Below are positions 34,401 through 42,175 of a stretch of DNA of 64,000 nucleotides, in pieces. The DNA is from Phocaeicola faecium (GTDB lineage Bacteria; Bacteroidota; Bacteroidia; Bacteroidales; Bacteroidaceae), in NCBI RefSeq assembly GCF_014837055.1, contig NZ_JACSPQ010000005.1:1-64000 (forward strand), given 5' to 3'. Both the position numbers and the translations under genes were made by a program. The notes beneath the pieces were generated by a model. The model had not been told where the DNA came from. It was given only the letters and a program-made list of their open reading frames with translations, and did not search any database. Every line of letters starts with the position of its first letter. Position 1 is the first letter of the stretch.

Positions 34401-34718
34401 CAGCAATACTGCATCTTCTTTCAGGTGGACGGTTACAGTCGACTGGTTTGCTGCTACTGTTACCTGCTGCGAAGCAAAACCGATGTAAGATACATTCAAG
34501 ACCACTTTCCCTTCCGGTACTTGAATGGTAAACGCTCCGTCTATATCGGTCACAGCACCGATAGTAGCACTTTCCACCGCAACCGTCACCCCGATAAGAG
34601 GTTCTTCGTTTGCGTCAAACACTTTTCCCGAAATGGTTCTGTTTTGAGCCGAAAGCGTCATTACACTTCCTGCCACCAACAGCATCAGGAATACAACTAC
34701 TGATTTTAATGTTTTCAT
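31455..34718 (-). CDS. SusC/RagA-family TonB-dependent outer-membrane transporter
   Basis: 1087 residues. Signal peptide up to SAQ, then a carboxypeptidase-D-like regulatory domain (ISGKVFDANEEPLIGVTVAVE). A SusC signature follows (VVVGYGKQKKVNLTGAVANI), with the plug domain (SASINVRGVTSINDAEPLVLIDG) and a 22-strand barrel ending in Phe (FGIDVTF). It imports the ligand bound by the adjacent SusD using TonB energy. 30-bp gaps to both neighbours indicate one operon with the phosphoesterase first. Confidence 0.97.
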   Translation of the reverse strand: MKTLKSVVVFLMLLVAGSVMTLSAQNRTISGKVFDANEEPLIGVTVAVESATIGAVTDIDGAFTIQVPEGKVVLNVSYIGFASQQVTVAANQSTVTVHLKEDAVLLNETVVVGYGKQKKVNLTGAVANIGGDELENRVTTSLSNMLQGTVAGLNVTTSSGVPGSSASINVRGVTSINDAEPLVLIDGAVGEIDRINPNDVESISVIKDASAAAIYGARAAFGVILVTTKSGAAKDGKATVRYSGRFGWQAPTTSTDYETTGYWSVYTINQFWQADSGTLYVDYTDQDMQALWDRVNDKTENPDRPWVVEDVRNGRRQWVYYGNHDWWHELYRDNRPMQQHNISISGGKDDIKYYLSGSFDKQTGILRENPDVFRKYNLRSKIDFRINEWFTMSNNTSFYSSQYNYLGDGSVENTLAYSARHALACFPQKNPDGSWLYSTPYLNYKVANGRHILLGEDSHRNIERGTDFSNTTRLVYSPIKELSFTGDFTYRLYQTRNTSRSNPMYYREYPDGDLLSYATGAGANRLDESVNTSNYYSTNIFGNYTDTFNDAHHLTVVAGMNYEAWKSKNVSGYGENLVSADLDDLDLVGQNAEGATITGVGGGQNEYALLGIFGRINYDYMSRYLFEVSGRYDGTSRFAKGNRWGFFPSASVGWRISEESFFQPARRLVDNLKIRASFGSLGNQNVSSYYTFARLVSIANLGYTFGEGSVLPKYSTLGAPIASDMTWETAQQWDFGFDLTMLGNRLNLTVDGYIRNTRDMLTDGVELPAVYGASVPDMNAADLRTKGYEITLNWRDQLTLGGKPFEYSVGLNLSDYKSIVTKYDNKNKTFAQPYYEGMEIGEIWGFVTDGLFQSDEEAQAYAEQLDLSYVLKGQTGGWQAGDVKFVNLDGDNKIGIGSNNVDNPGDRKILGNSLPSLSYGITVSVRWNGIDVSAFFQGTGNHYWYPDGESMPFWGAYSYPYLSFLQKDFLQNVWSEDNTGAYFPRAMAYSASGGVLSNVNDRYLQNIRYMRFKNLTVGYTLPQQWTKKAGIESVRVYFTGENLCYWSPLKKHSKYVDPEGAIDRSGAYNNAFYPWQKSFLFGIDVTF

Positions 34719-34747
34719 TATTTATGTATTAAAAGAAATATGTATTT

Positions 34748-36211
34748 TTAGAGATTGATGGTCTGTGTATAGACTTCCCCGAAACGATTGGTAAACTCTA
34801 TTTTAATCTGTTTGGCACCGTCGGAGGGCATGGCACGGAACAAATGAGCCGTAGGCTCTGCATCGCTACGCTTCTTTAATTGCGAAGCACGTTCTTCATC
34901 AAAACCGATAAACTGTTCCATGTCTCCCATCGGTTTTCCGTCTTGATACCATACCACACGGCAGGCACTGTCCCAATCCCATACATTAGCTACTACGAAA
35001 CTGCTTTGAGCCGTAAACTCTCCTTTTTTATACACACGGAACTGGTAAGCAAAATTACGGCGCGTAGCCTTATAATGCCATTTCACGTCGGTACCATCGA
35101 CATCTACCACCATATAACCGTTGGGCGCGCCACACTGGTTTACCCATCCTGACCACCAGCCGCCACAAGCCGCACCGATGTTATGTTCATAAAGCGTAGG
35201 AGTAACTTCATTATTCTGGAAGAAATGTGTATGACCGGAAAATACATGCACCCGGTAGTCTTTCAATACTTCTTTCAAAGCGTTTGCATTGCGGACATTT
35301 CCACCCGGCGAAACCTTGTTCCATACCGGCGCATGGAGGTTCAATATAACCAGACTGCCTTTCGGCACGTAGTTTAAATCGTTCTTCAGCCATTCCAACT
35401 GCTGACCGGTCAGGCTTTCTACATACTGCTTCCCGCCCACATAGTTGATATCTTTCATAGTTACCACATGCGCCTTGCCTATATTAAACGAATAGTCGGT
35501 AGGACCGAAATAGCGTCCGTACACCATTTCGCCATACACGGGCGTGCCTTTCGCCATATTATGAAGGTCTTGGTATTGCTTGTCGAAATCATGATTACCG
35601 ATACATTGGAAGAAAACCGCACCGGTGTTTTTTACCGACTCACGGTATTCGTCGAACAACGGCATGTTATCCCACACCAAGTCGCCCAACGTCATAGCCA
35701 CCACTTCGCGCGACTGTTTCAGCGAATCGATTACCTCTTTCAAATCAGGCACTGTTTCCTGTCGCCAACGCTTCATCTGGTCGGCGTTACGTACCTGAGG
35801 ATCTGATATGGCAATGTAATGAAAGCTCTCTTCCGTCTGGTCTCGCTTTTCCAACACAAAATCATGCTTCCCGCCCGTTTGCGCCAACGCGCGTACAGAT
35901 ATATAATAGTTGTTTGCCAGCCCGTCTTGCTGAGGCAAAACACAAGATGCCGGCACTGATATACTTACAAATTTGCTTAACGTTGTATCCGAAACCAAAG
36001 ACCATGCCCCTTGCGCATCGGTCTTGGTAAAGTGGATACCGTCGTTTACCACCACACCGGAAATACCCTTCCCGCTTGGGTCGGTTACCTTTCCACCAAA
36101 ATCGAACACTACTTTCTGGGCACTTGCATTCAGGCAGAATCCACCCATCACCAGACTAAGAATCAACGCCTTACAGTCCATCCTTTTCTTCGCTTTATTA
36201 AAATTAACCAT
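34748..36211 (-). CDS. Calcineurin-like metallophosphoesterase, secreted
   Basis: 487 residues (477 if ATG 36181 is used; that start gives the cleaner signal peptide MDCKALILSLVMGGFCLNASAQ). An N-terminal carboxypeptidase-regulatory-like domain (DFGGKVTDPSGKGISGVVV) is followed by the metallophosphoesterase core. The core motifs are ISDPQ, TLGDLVWD (GDxxxD), CIGNHDFD (GNHD), NLHAPVW and FSGHTHF (GHTH). A C-terminal beta domain follows. Hydrolyses phosphate mono- or diesters outside the cytoplasm. As first gene of a SusC-SusD operon it suggests import of a phosphate-containing ligand. A -7 box at 36448 would give a leader of about 230 nt. Confidence 0.88.
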   Translation of the reverse strand: MVNFNKAKKRMDCKALILSLVMGGFCLNASAQKVVFDFGGKVTDPSGKGISGVVVNDGIHFTKTDAQGAWSLVSDTTLSKFVSISVPASCVLPQQDGLANNYYISVRALAQTGGKHDFVLEKRDQTEESFHYIAISDPQVRNADQMKRWRQETVPDLKEVIDSLKQSREVVAMTLGDLVWDNMPLFDEYRESVKNTGAVFFQCIGNHDFDKQYQDLHNMAKGTPVYGEMVYGRYFGPTDYSFNIGKAHVVTMKDINYVGGKQYVESLTGQQLEWLKNDLNYVPKGSLVILNLHAPVWNKVSPGGNVRNANALKEVLKDYRVHVFSGHTHFFQNNEVTPTLYEHNIGAACGGWWSGWVNQCGAPNGYMVVDVDGTDVKWHYKATRRNFAYQFRVYKKGEFTAQSSFVVANVWDWDSACRVVWYQDGKPMGDMEQFIGFDEERASQLKKRSDAEPTAHLFRAMPSDGAKQIKIEFTNRFGEVYTQTINL

Positions 36212-36324
36212 AGTTTTATTTTTAAATGCAAAAAAACAGATTGCAGACTTCGAAACAGATACGATAAGATTACATTGCCGTGAGGATGTTGTTACAAAAC
36301 CAATACAGCAAAACCTGTTGTAAA

Positions 36325-36364
36325 AGAAACTGTTTTGAATTTATCGTGCGATGATTTAGGATGA
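36325..36364 (-). mobile_element. 40-bp fragment of the MITE-like element
   Basis: AGAAACTGTTTTGAATTT followed by ATCGTGCGATGATTTAGG reproduces the right end of the 194-bp element in inverted orientation, then the similarity stops. It lies in the predicted leader region of the phosphoesterase operon. Confidence 0.65.
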
Positions 36365-36447
36365 CTAACCCAACCAACACAGGCAAGCATCCTGCTATGT
36401 TAAGCAGCATCATACGAAAGATATTTTTTTTACGACAAACGAGGTTG

Positions 36448-36467
36448 CAAAAATATCGTTATCTTTG
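36448..36467. promoter_or_regulatory. Divergent -7 elements for phosphoesterase operon and ftsB-like gene
   Basis: Minus-strand TATTTTTG at 36448-36455 and plus-strand TATCTTTG at 36460-36467 both fit TAnnTTTG and nearly touch. Confidence 0.5.
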
Positions 36468-36493
36468 CCCACGCACAACAAAAGGATTAGTTT

Positions 36494-36799
36494 ATGGTCA
36501 CTTTAAAAGAAACCGGACGTTTTATCAGCCGATACAAATACTGGGTTACGTTGGGGATATTCTTATTGGTCATCGGGGTGTTAGATGAAAACAGCCTGAT
36601 TCAACGTTTTGCGCACAAGCGCGAGATTAGCAAGCTGAATGCTGAGATAGAATTTTACCGCAAGCAGTATGAAGAAGACAGCAAGATGCTGAAAGAGATA
36701 ACCTCGAATAAGGAAGCGCTCGAAAAAGTAGCACGTGAGAAGTATCTGATGAAGAAAGAAAACGAAGACATTTTTATATTTGAAGAAGACTTGAAATGA
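36494..36799 (+). CDS. FtsB/DivIC-like septum formation protein
   Basis: 101 residues. A short cytoplasmic N-terminus is followed by one membrane helix (YWVTLGIFLLVIGVL), then a coiled coil (KREISKLNAEIEFYRKQYEEDSKMLKE). The end has EKVAREKYLMKKENEDIFIF, the usual FtsB/DivIC closing motif. Acts in the divisome with FtsL/FtsQ-type partners. Overlaps the next gene by ATGA. Confidence 0.88.
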   Translation: MVTLKETGRFISRYKYWVTLGIFLLVIGVLDENSLIQRFAHKREISKLNAEIEFYRKQYEEDSKMLKEITSNKEALEKVAREKYLMKKENEDIFIFEEDLK

Positions 36800-37146
36800 C
36801 AGCGAAAAATGCGAATATATTTGGTATGACGGGAGCGGTTTTACTGTTTGCCGGACTGGTGGTTCAGTTTATGAAACTCGACTTTGCTCCATATATTTAT
36901 TTGGTGGGTTCCATACTGTTTGCTTATGCTCAGTTTGTGACAAGTCCTGAAACCACGAATTTTGCAATTCGCCGTCTGCGCCGTCAGCAACTTTTAGGTG
37001 CAATGTTATTGATTATGACGGGAGTCATGATGTTGTTATGGCATCATAATGAGTGGATTATCTGCCTCACCATTGCGGCGTTGCTCGAACTTTATACCGC
37101 CTTCCGTATTCCGCATGAAGAAGCCAAAGAAAAGGGTGGAAAATGA
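36796..37146 (+). CDS. Small four-helix membrane protein of unknown function
   Basis: 116 residues with about four hydrophobic helices (GMTGAVLLFAGLVVQFM, YIYLVGSILFAYAQFV, LLGAMLLIMTGVMMLLW, WIICLTIAALLELYTAF) and a charged Lys/Glu tail. Start overlaps the ftsB-like stop (ATGA), so the two are translationally coupled. I recognise no characterised family; a role with cell division is suggested only by the coupling. Confidence 0.75.
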   Translation: MTAKNANIFGMTGAVLLFAGLVVQFMKLDFAPYIYLVGSILFAYAQFVTSPETTNFAIRRLRRQQLLGAMLLIMTGVMMLLWHHNEWIICLTIAALLELYTAFRIPHEEAKEKGGK

Positions 37147-37168
37147 CCGGCGGAGCGGTGCTGAAATT

Positions 37169-37247
37169 CTACCGCAAGCGTTCATCAGTTCTACCCGAAG
37201 CGTTACTTAACGCTACCGCATGTGTAAAGCAACGCTATGGGTAGAAA
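37169..37247 (+). repeat. Dispersed 22-nt-period intergenic element, copy E
   Basis: Units begin at 37169 (CTACCGCAAGCG), 37191 (CTACCCGAAGCG), 37213 (CTACCGCATGTG) and 37235 (CTATGGGTAG), exactly 22 nt apart, and run straight into the terminator. Confidence 0.75.
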
Positions 37248-37297
37248 AAAAGGTCGTCTTTTTTTGTTCACATCGAACATAAAGACGACCTTTTTTA
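37245..37297. terminator. Bidirectional terminator between membrane-protein gene and pepD
   Basis: AAGGTCGTCTTT pairs with AAAGACGACCTT, inner GTTC with GAAC, flanked by A-run and T-run. It resembles the terminator at 29499 in sequence (GGTCG core). Confidence 0.9.
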
Positions 37298-37351
37298 TCT
37301 TAGAGCTTGTCGTTTAAATATTCCAATTAAACAGGCTTTTATTGTTTTAGC

Positions 37352-38809
37352 CTATTTTTCAGGCGTGTTCTCCAGTGTGGCAATCAAGAAATCATAGAAT
37401 TTCTTTACGCTTGCAATGTTGCAACGCTCTTCGGGAGTGTGCGGACATTGCAGGGTAGGCCCGAACGAAATCATGTCCAGTCCCGGAATGGTAGCGCCGA
37501 TGATGCCGCATTCCAAACCGGCATGAATTACTTTTACTTCAGGGCTGTCGCCAAACTGAGCCTTGTAAGATTCTTTCATGGCGCGCAGAATGGGGGAATT
37601 GACGTTGGGCTCCCATCCTGAATAAGAGCCTGAACGGACAACCTGCATACCTGCCATAGAGAAACAGCTCTCGATAGAAGTGTTGAGATAATCTTTCATC
37701 GAGTCGCGCGAGCTGCGGGTCAGAATCTGGACAGTAGCCTTGCCGTTTTTGATGTCTACGATGGCGAGGTTCGATGAAGTCTCTACCGTGTCGGGGATGG
37801 TAGGAATGTAACGTTCCACTCCGTTGGGACACGCATAGATGGCATCCACCAAATTGTCGCGGATTTCTTCGGGCACCATCATCTTGGGCAATTCAACCCG
37901 CTCGGCAGTAAAGCTGAGACCGTCTTCGATGGTAGCGTATTCGTCTCTCCAAACATGTTCGCATTCTCCCACGAAAGCCAGAACATCTTCTACCTCTTCG
38001 GCAGGGATGGTAATTATGGCTTCACATTCGCGCGGGATGGCATTACGCATGTTTCCGCCTTCCCATGAAACCAGACACGCTTCGTCGTAAGCAATAACCT
38101 GATTTAAGAACCGTGCCATCAGCTTGTTGGCGTTGGCATGTCCCCATCCTATTTGGATGCCTGAATGCCCGCCACGCAGTCCTTTCAGCGTAACTTTCAA
38201 AGCCACGTCTTCGGGGTCGGTTTCTTCTTCTTTATATTCTAATGTAGCAGTCAGGTCTTCTCCTCCTGCACATCCGATATACAGTTCACCTTCTTCTTCC
38301 GAGTCAAGGTTAAGCAGGATGTCCGCTTCTATTTCGCCCGGTTTCAGTCCGAATGCTCCATACATACCCGTTTCCTCGTCTGCCGTAATCAGTCCTACCA
38401 GCGGTCCGTGTTTCAGGGTGTTGTCTTCCATCACCGCCATGATGCTTGCCACCCCCATTCCGTTGTCCGAACCCAGAGTAGTGCCTTTAGCCTTTACCCA
38501 TTCGTCGTCAATGTAAACTTTCAGCGGATCGTTTTCAAAATCATGTTCCGTATCTTTGTTCTTTTGTGGAACCATATCCATGTGAGCCTGCAAAATCACC
38601 GTCTTGCGGTTTTCCATACCCGGTGTGGCAGGTTTGCGGTAAATGATATTTCCGGCTTCGTCTTGGCTTGTTTCGATGCCTACGTTTTTTCCGAATTCAA
38701 GCAAGAATGCCTGAATCTTTTCCAAGTGTCCTGACGGGCGAGGAATCTGTGTCAACGCATAAAAATGTTTCCACACATTTTGTGGAGCTAAAGAAAGAAT
38801 GTCGTTCAT
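37352..38809 (-). CDS. pepD: Aminoacyl-histidine dipeptidase (Xaa-His dipeptidase, M20)
   Basis: 485 residues, di-zinc M20 peptidase. Metal-site motifs are LQAHMDMVPQ, LGSDNGMGVASIMAVMED, ADEETGMYGAFGL and LNLDSEEEGELYIGCAGG, with HAGLECGIIG near the C-terminus. Length equals E. coli PepD. Hydrolyses dipeptides such as carnosine in the cytoplasm. Its ATG overlaps the stop of the upstream flippase-like gene (38806-38809). Confidence 0.95.
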   Translation of the reverse strand: MNDILSLAPQNVWKHFYALTQIPRPSGHLEKIQAFLLEFGKNVGIETSQDEAGNIIYRKPATPGMENRKTVILQAHMDMVPQKNKDTEHDFENDPLKVYIDDEWVKAKGTTLGSDNGMGVASIMAVMEDNTLKHGPLVGLITADEETGMYGAFGLKPGEIEADILLNLDSEEEGELYIGCAGGEDLTATLEYKEEETDPEDVALKVTLKGLRGGHSGIQIGWGHANANKLMARFLNQVIAYDEACLVSWEGGNMRNAIPRECEAIITIPAEEVEDVLAFVGECEHVWRDEYATIEDGLSFTAERVELPKMMVPEEIRDNLVDAIYACPNGVERYIPTIPDTVETSSNLAIVDIKNGKATVQILTRSSRDSMKDYLNTSIESCFSMAGMQVVRSGSYSGWEPNVNSPILRAMKESYKAQFGDSPEVKVIHAGLECGIIGATIPGLDMISFGPTLQCPHTPEERCNIASVKKFYDFLIATLENTPEK

Positions 38810-39819
38810 ACTACTGTTTTTTTAGTTTTTTTGTTAGAGAGCGGCAGCGCCACTAATCCGTAAATACCTAACAAAATTAATAAAAAGGTTTGAATACCAT
38901 GCACTAACAGGGCAAATATTCCTGCTTCTTCTTTATTTACGCCATACATCATCATCATGGTGATGACTGCAAAGTGCCACGGGCCGGCTCCGTTGGGGGT
39001 GGGAACGGCTACGGCGATACTGCCGACAACGAACATAACCAGTGCGGGTATGATACCTAAGTCGGTAGAAAAGTCGAAGCAAAACAGGCTTACATAAAAC
39101 TGAAAGAAATAGCAGGCCCAGATGCTGATGGTATAAATAATAAAGAGCGGCGGATTTTTTACGTTCCGAAGCGAAAGACACCCTGTCCAGATGTCGTTCA
39201 GTATACCTCTTACTTTGGCGAAAATGGTCAGGTTTCGTACAAGGAAAAACGCCATGACCAGTACGGCAACAATACAAATCAGCGTAATATAAAAGTTGGT
39301 AGAGGTAAACAGGCCGGAAAGGAAAGACATGTTCGTTCCCGTTTTTGCGAAGAAAGCCGCGAATACCCCCGATTGAAGAAGCAGTGTAACTCCCGTAATA
39401 AGGAGTACGCAGAGGGTGTCTATCAATCGTTCGGTAACAACCGTACCCAGCGACTTGGAGAACGAAACTCCGTCATACTTAGCCAACACGCCACAGCGGG
39501 ATACTTCTCCCACACGCGGAATAACTAAATTGGCTGCATAAGATATGAAAACGGCATACACACTGTTCGACAGTTTGGGATACTCTCCGAGCGGAGCAAG
39601 CGTAAGGTTCCACCGCCATCCGCGGAACAAATGTCCGAAAACTCCGAATACCAGTGAAAAAAGCAACCACCAGTAGTTGGTTTCTCCGTTTAAAACACTC
39701 CAAACACGGCGGAAGTCGAACCCGTGATAAGTCCAAACCAAGATGGCTGCTCCCAAAAACAAAGGCAGGGCTATTTGGATGGTTTTATTAATGACAATTT
39801 TTAGTTCAGTTCGTTTCAA
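38806..39819 (-). CDS. Flippase-like integral membrane protein (LPG-synthase TM / UPF0104 type)
   Basis: 337 residues with about eight membrane helices. Family features are LFRGWRWNLTLAPLG, SYAANLVIPRVGEVSRCGVLAKYDG, TVVTERLIDTLCVLL and AVPTPNGAGPWHFAVI. Lacks the soluble synthase domain of MprF, so a lipid-flipping role is more likely than aminoacylation; substrate unknown. A -7 box TATCTTTG lies on the minus strand at 39881-39888. pepD follows with overlapping codons. Confidence 0.85.
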   Translation of the reverse strand: MKRTELKIVINKTIQIALPLFLGAAILVWTYHGFDFRRVWSVLNGETNYWWLLFSLVFGVFGHLFRGWRWNLTLAPLGEYPKLSNSVYAVFISYAANLVIPRVGEVSRCGVLAKYDGVSFSKSLGTVVTERLIDTLCVLLITGVTLLLQSGVFAAFFAKTGTNMSFLSGLFTSTNFYITLICIVAVLVMAFFLVRNLTIFAKVRGILNDIWTGCLSLRNVKNPPLFIIYTISIWACYFFQFYVSLFCFDFSTDLGIIPALVMFVVGSIAVAVPTPNGAGPWHFAVITMMMMYGVNKEEAGIFALLVHGIQTFLLILLGIYGLVALPLSNKKTKKTVV

Positions 39820-39848
39820 AATAAGTCGGTTTATTTAATATTAATGCT

Positions 39849-39888
39849 TACCTTTGCACGATAGCAGGTAAGACAAGTTGCAAAGATA
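39849..39888. promoter_or_regulatory. Overlapping divergent promoters of rsmA and the flippase-like gene
   Basis: Plus-strand TACCTTTG at 39849-39856 (rsmA) and minus-strand TATCTTTG at 39881-39888 (flippase-like gene). Because the boxes point through each other, the two transcripts would share about ten complementary nucleotides at their 5' ends. Confidence 0.5.
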
Positions 39889-39921
39889 ATATCTTGGTGG
39901 AATAAACTTAAATTTTGTGGA

Positions 39922-40710
39922 ATGAAATTGGTAAAACCCAAAAAGTTTTTAGGACAACACTTCTTGAAAGATTTGCAAGTGGCGCAGAGAATAGCGGATA
40001 CAGTGGATGCTTATCCGGACATTCCGATACTCGAAGTTGGACCGGGTATGGGAGTGCTTACTCAATACCTTCTCCCCAAAAAACGTTTGCTTAAGGTTGT
40101 GGAACTCGATTTCGAATCGACCGCATACCTTCGCGAAAACTTTTCGCAATTAGGGGAGGAGAATATCATTGAGCAGGATTTTCTGAAAATGGATTTAGAG
40201 AAAGTTTTTGGCGGACAGCCGTTTGTGCTTACAGGAAACTATCCGTATAATATTTCCAGCCAGATATTTTTTAAGATGCTTGATAATAAAGAATTGATAC
40301 CCTGCTGTACGGGCATGGTGCAGAAGGAGGTGGCCGAACGTATAGCGGCTTCTCCCGGAAGTAAAACGTATGGCATATTGAGCGTGCTGATACAGGCTTG
40401 GTATCATGTGGAATACCTGTTTACGGTAGACGAACACGTGTTCAATCCTCCTCCAAAGGTGAAAAGTGCGGTAATCCGCATGACACGTAACGATGTGAAT
40501 GATTTGGGATGTAATGAAAAACTGTTTAAGCAGATTGTGAAGACAACGTTTAACCAGCGCCGTAAAACATTACGTAATTCGATAGCATCCATTTTGAATA
40601 AAACAAACCCGCTCAGTGCGGAACCGATTTTCAGCAAGCGTCCCGAACAGCTTTCGGTTCAAGACTTCATCGGTTTGACTAATTGGGTGGAAAAAGCATT
40701 AGAGGCATGA
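39922..40710 (+). CDS. rsmA: 16S rRNA dimethyladenosine transferase
   Basis: 262 residues. Dimethylates the two adjacent adenines near the 3' end of 16S rRNA. N-terminal KKFLGQHFLKDLQVA, SAM motif I ILEVGPGMGVLT, acidic ribose ligand VVELDFES, and catalytic NYPYNIS (IV), with VQKEVAERI and FNPPPKVKSAVI also standard. Ends overlapping mgtE (ATGA). Confidence 0.97.
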   Translation: MKLVKPKKFLGQHFLKDLQVAQRIADTVDAYPDIPILEVGPGMGVLTQYLLPKKRLLKVVELDFESTAYLRENFSQLGEENIIEQDFLKMDLEKVFGGQPFVLTGNYPYNISSQIFFKMLDNKELIPCCTGMVQKEVAERIAASPGSKTYGILSVLIQAWYHVEYLFTVDEHVFNPPPKVKSAVIRMTRNDVNDLGCNEKLFKQIVKTTFNQRRKTLRNSIASILNKTNPLSAEPIFSKRPEQLSVQDFIGLTNWVEKALEA

Positions 40711-42050
40711 ATAACGAGGAATTGTTGAAAGAAGTATCAGAATTGATAGAGCAGAAAGAATCGGACAAGTTAAAGGAAATCTTGCACGATTTACATCCTG
40801 CCGACATCGCTGAACTTTGTAACGAGCTGGATGCGGAAGAAGCACGTTCTGTTTATTTGCTGTTAGATAACGAGACGGCAGCCGATGTTCTTATCGAGAT
40901 GGATGAGGATGCGCGAAAACGTTTCCTTGAGATATTGCCGTCAGAAACAATCGCCAAGCGTTTTGTCGACTATATGGATTCGGATGATGCGGTTGACATC
41001 ATCCGTGAAATGGATGAAGACAAACAGGAAGAAGTGCTTTCGCATATCGAAGACATCGAACAGGCAGGCGATATCGTCGACTTGTTGAAATACGACGAAG
41101 ATACCGCCGGTGGTTTGATGGGTACGGAGATGGTGATAGTAAACGAAAATTGGAGTATGCCCGAATGTCTTCGCGAGATGCGTATCCAAGCAGAGGAAAT
41201 GGACGAGATTTATTATGTATACGTTGTAGACGATGACGAACGTTTGCGCGGTGTGTTTCCTTTGAAGAAGATGATTACCAGCCCTTCGGTATCGAAAGTA
41301 AAGCACGTGATGAAAAAAGATCCAATATCTGTTCATGTAGATACGCCGATTGAAGAAGTGGTGCAGACCATTGAGAAATACGACTTGGTAGCTGTGCCGG
41401 TGGTCGACAGTATCGGCAGGTTGGTAGGGCGAATCACCGTCGACGACGTGATGGATGAAGTGCGTGAGCAAGCCGAAAGAGACTATCAGCTGGCTTCCGG
41501 TTTGTCGCAAGACGTAGAATCAGATGATAACGTATTTCGTCAAACCACTGCCCGTTTGCCGTGGCTGCTTATCGGAATGTTGGGCGGAATCGGTAACTCC
41601 ATGATTTTGGGAAATTTTGATTCGACGTTTGCCGCCCATCCGGAAATGGCTCTTTATATTCCGCTTATCGGTGGAACCGGAGGAAATGTAGGTACTCAAT
41701 CTTCAGCGCTTGTGGTACAGGGCTTGGCGAACAGTTCGTTGAATGCAGAAAATACAATCAAGCAAATTCTGAAAGAATCGGTTGTGGCATTGATTAATGC
41801 TACGATTATCTCCATGTTGGTCTATACCTATAATTTTATTCGTTTCGGAGCCCATGCTACGGTCAGCTATTCTGTTTCCATCAGTTTGTTCGCAGTAGTA
41901 ATGTTTGCGTCTATATTTGGTACATTGGTTCCTTTGACGTTAGAAAAACTGAAAATAGACCCGGCTATTGCCACCGGACCGTTTATATCGATAACGAATG
42001 ATATTATCGGTATGTTAATGTATATGGGAATAACCGTATTGTTATCGTAG
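40707..42050 (+). CDS. mgtE: Magnesium transporter MgtE
   Basis: 447 residues from ATG 40707, which overlaps the rsmA stop; a TTG frame eight codons earlier lies within rsmA and is not needed. N-terminal superhelical domain (LHDLHPADIAELCNEL, the usual MgtE opening). Paired CBS domains about 140-255 (YVVDDDERLRGVFPLKKMI; VAVPVVDSIGRLVGRITVDDV). Then five membrane helices with the Mg2+ pore motif GGTGGNVGTQSSALVVQGL. CBS domains gate the channel by cytosolic Mg2+. Second Mg2+ system of the window besides corA. Confidence 0.96.
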   Translation: MNNEELLKEVSELIEQKESDKLKEILHDLHPADIAELCNELDAEEARSVYLLLDNETAADVLIEMDEDARKRFLEILPSETIAKRFVDYMDSDDAVDIIREMDEDKQEEVLSHIEDIEQAGDIVDLLKYDEDTAGGLMGTEMVIVNENWSMPECLREMRIQAEEMDEIYYVYVVDDDERLRGVFPLKKMITSPSVSKVKHVMKKDPISVHVDTPIEEVVQTIEKYDLVAVPVVDSIGRLVGRITVDDVMDEVREQAERDYQLASGLSQDVESDDNVFRQTTARLPWLLIGMLGGIGNSMILGNFDSTFAAHPEMALYIPLIGGTGGNVGTQSSALVVQGLANSSLNAENTIKQILKESVVALINATIISMLVYTYNFIRFGAHATVSYSVSISLFAVVMFASIFGTLVPLTLEKLKIDPAIATGPFISITNDIIGMLMYMGITVLLS

Positions 42051-42175
42051 TCTTTTGCTGTTATCAGAATTTGCGGGTATAAATTAAAAAAAATCTGCAA
42101 AAAAGTATGAAAATCAGATTTTATTTCTTTAATTTGTAAGTTAGAGATAAAATTACTCTTTAAAATCTAAATACG

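Noticed and set aside
33699..34703. Long open frame (334 codons) on the plus strand opposite the 5' part of susC
   Set aside because: It mirrors susC codon structure, has Cys/Arg-rich composition without domains, and susC is an unmistakable gene; a shadow frame.
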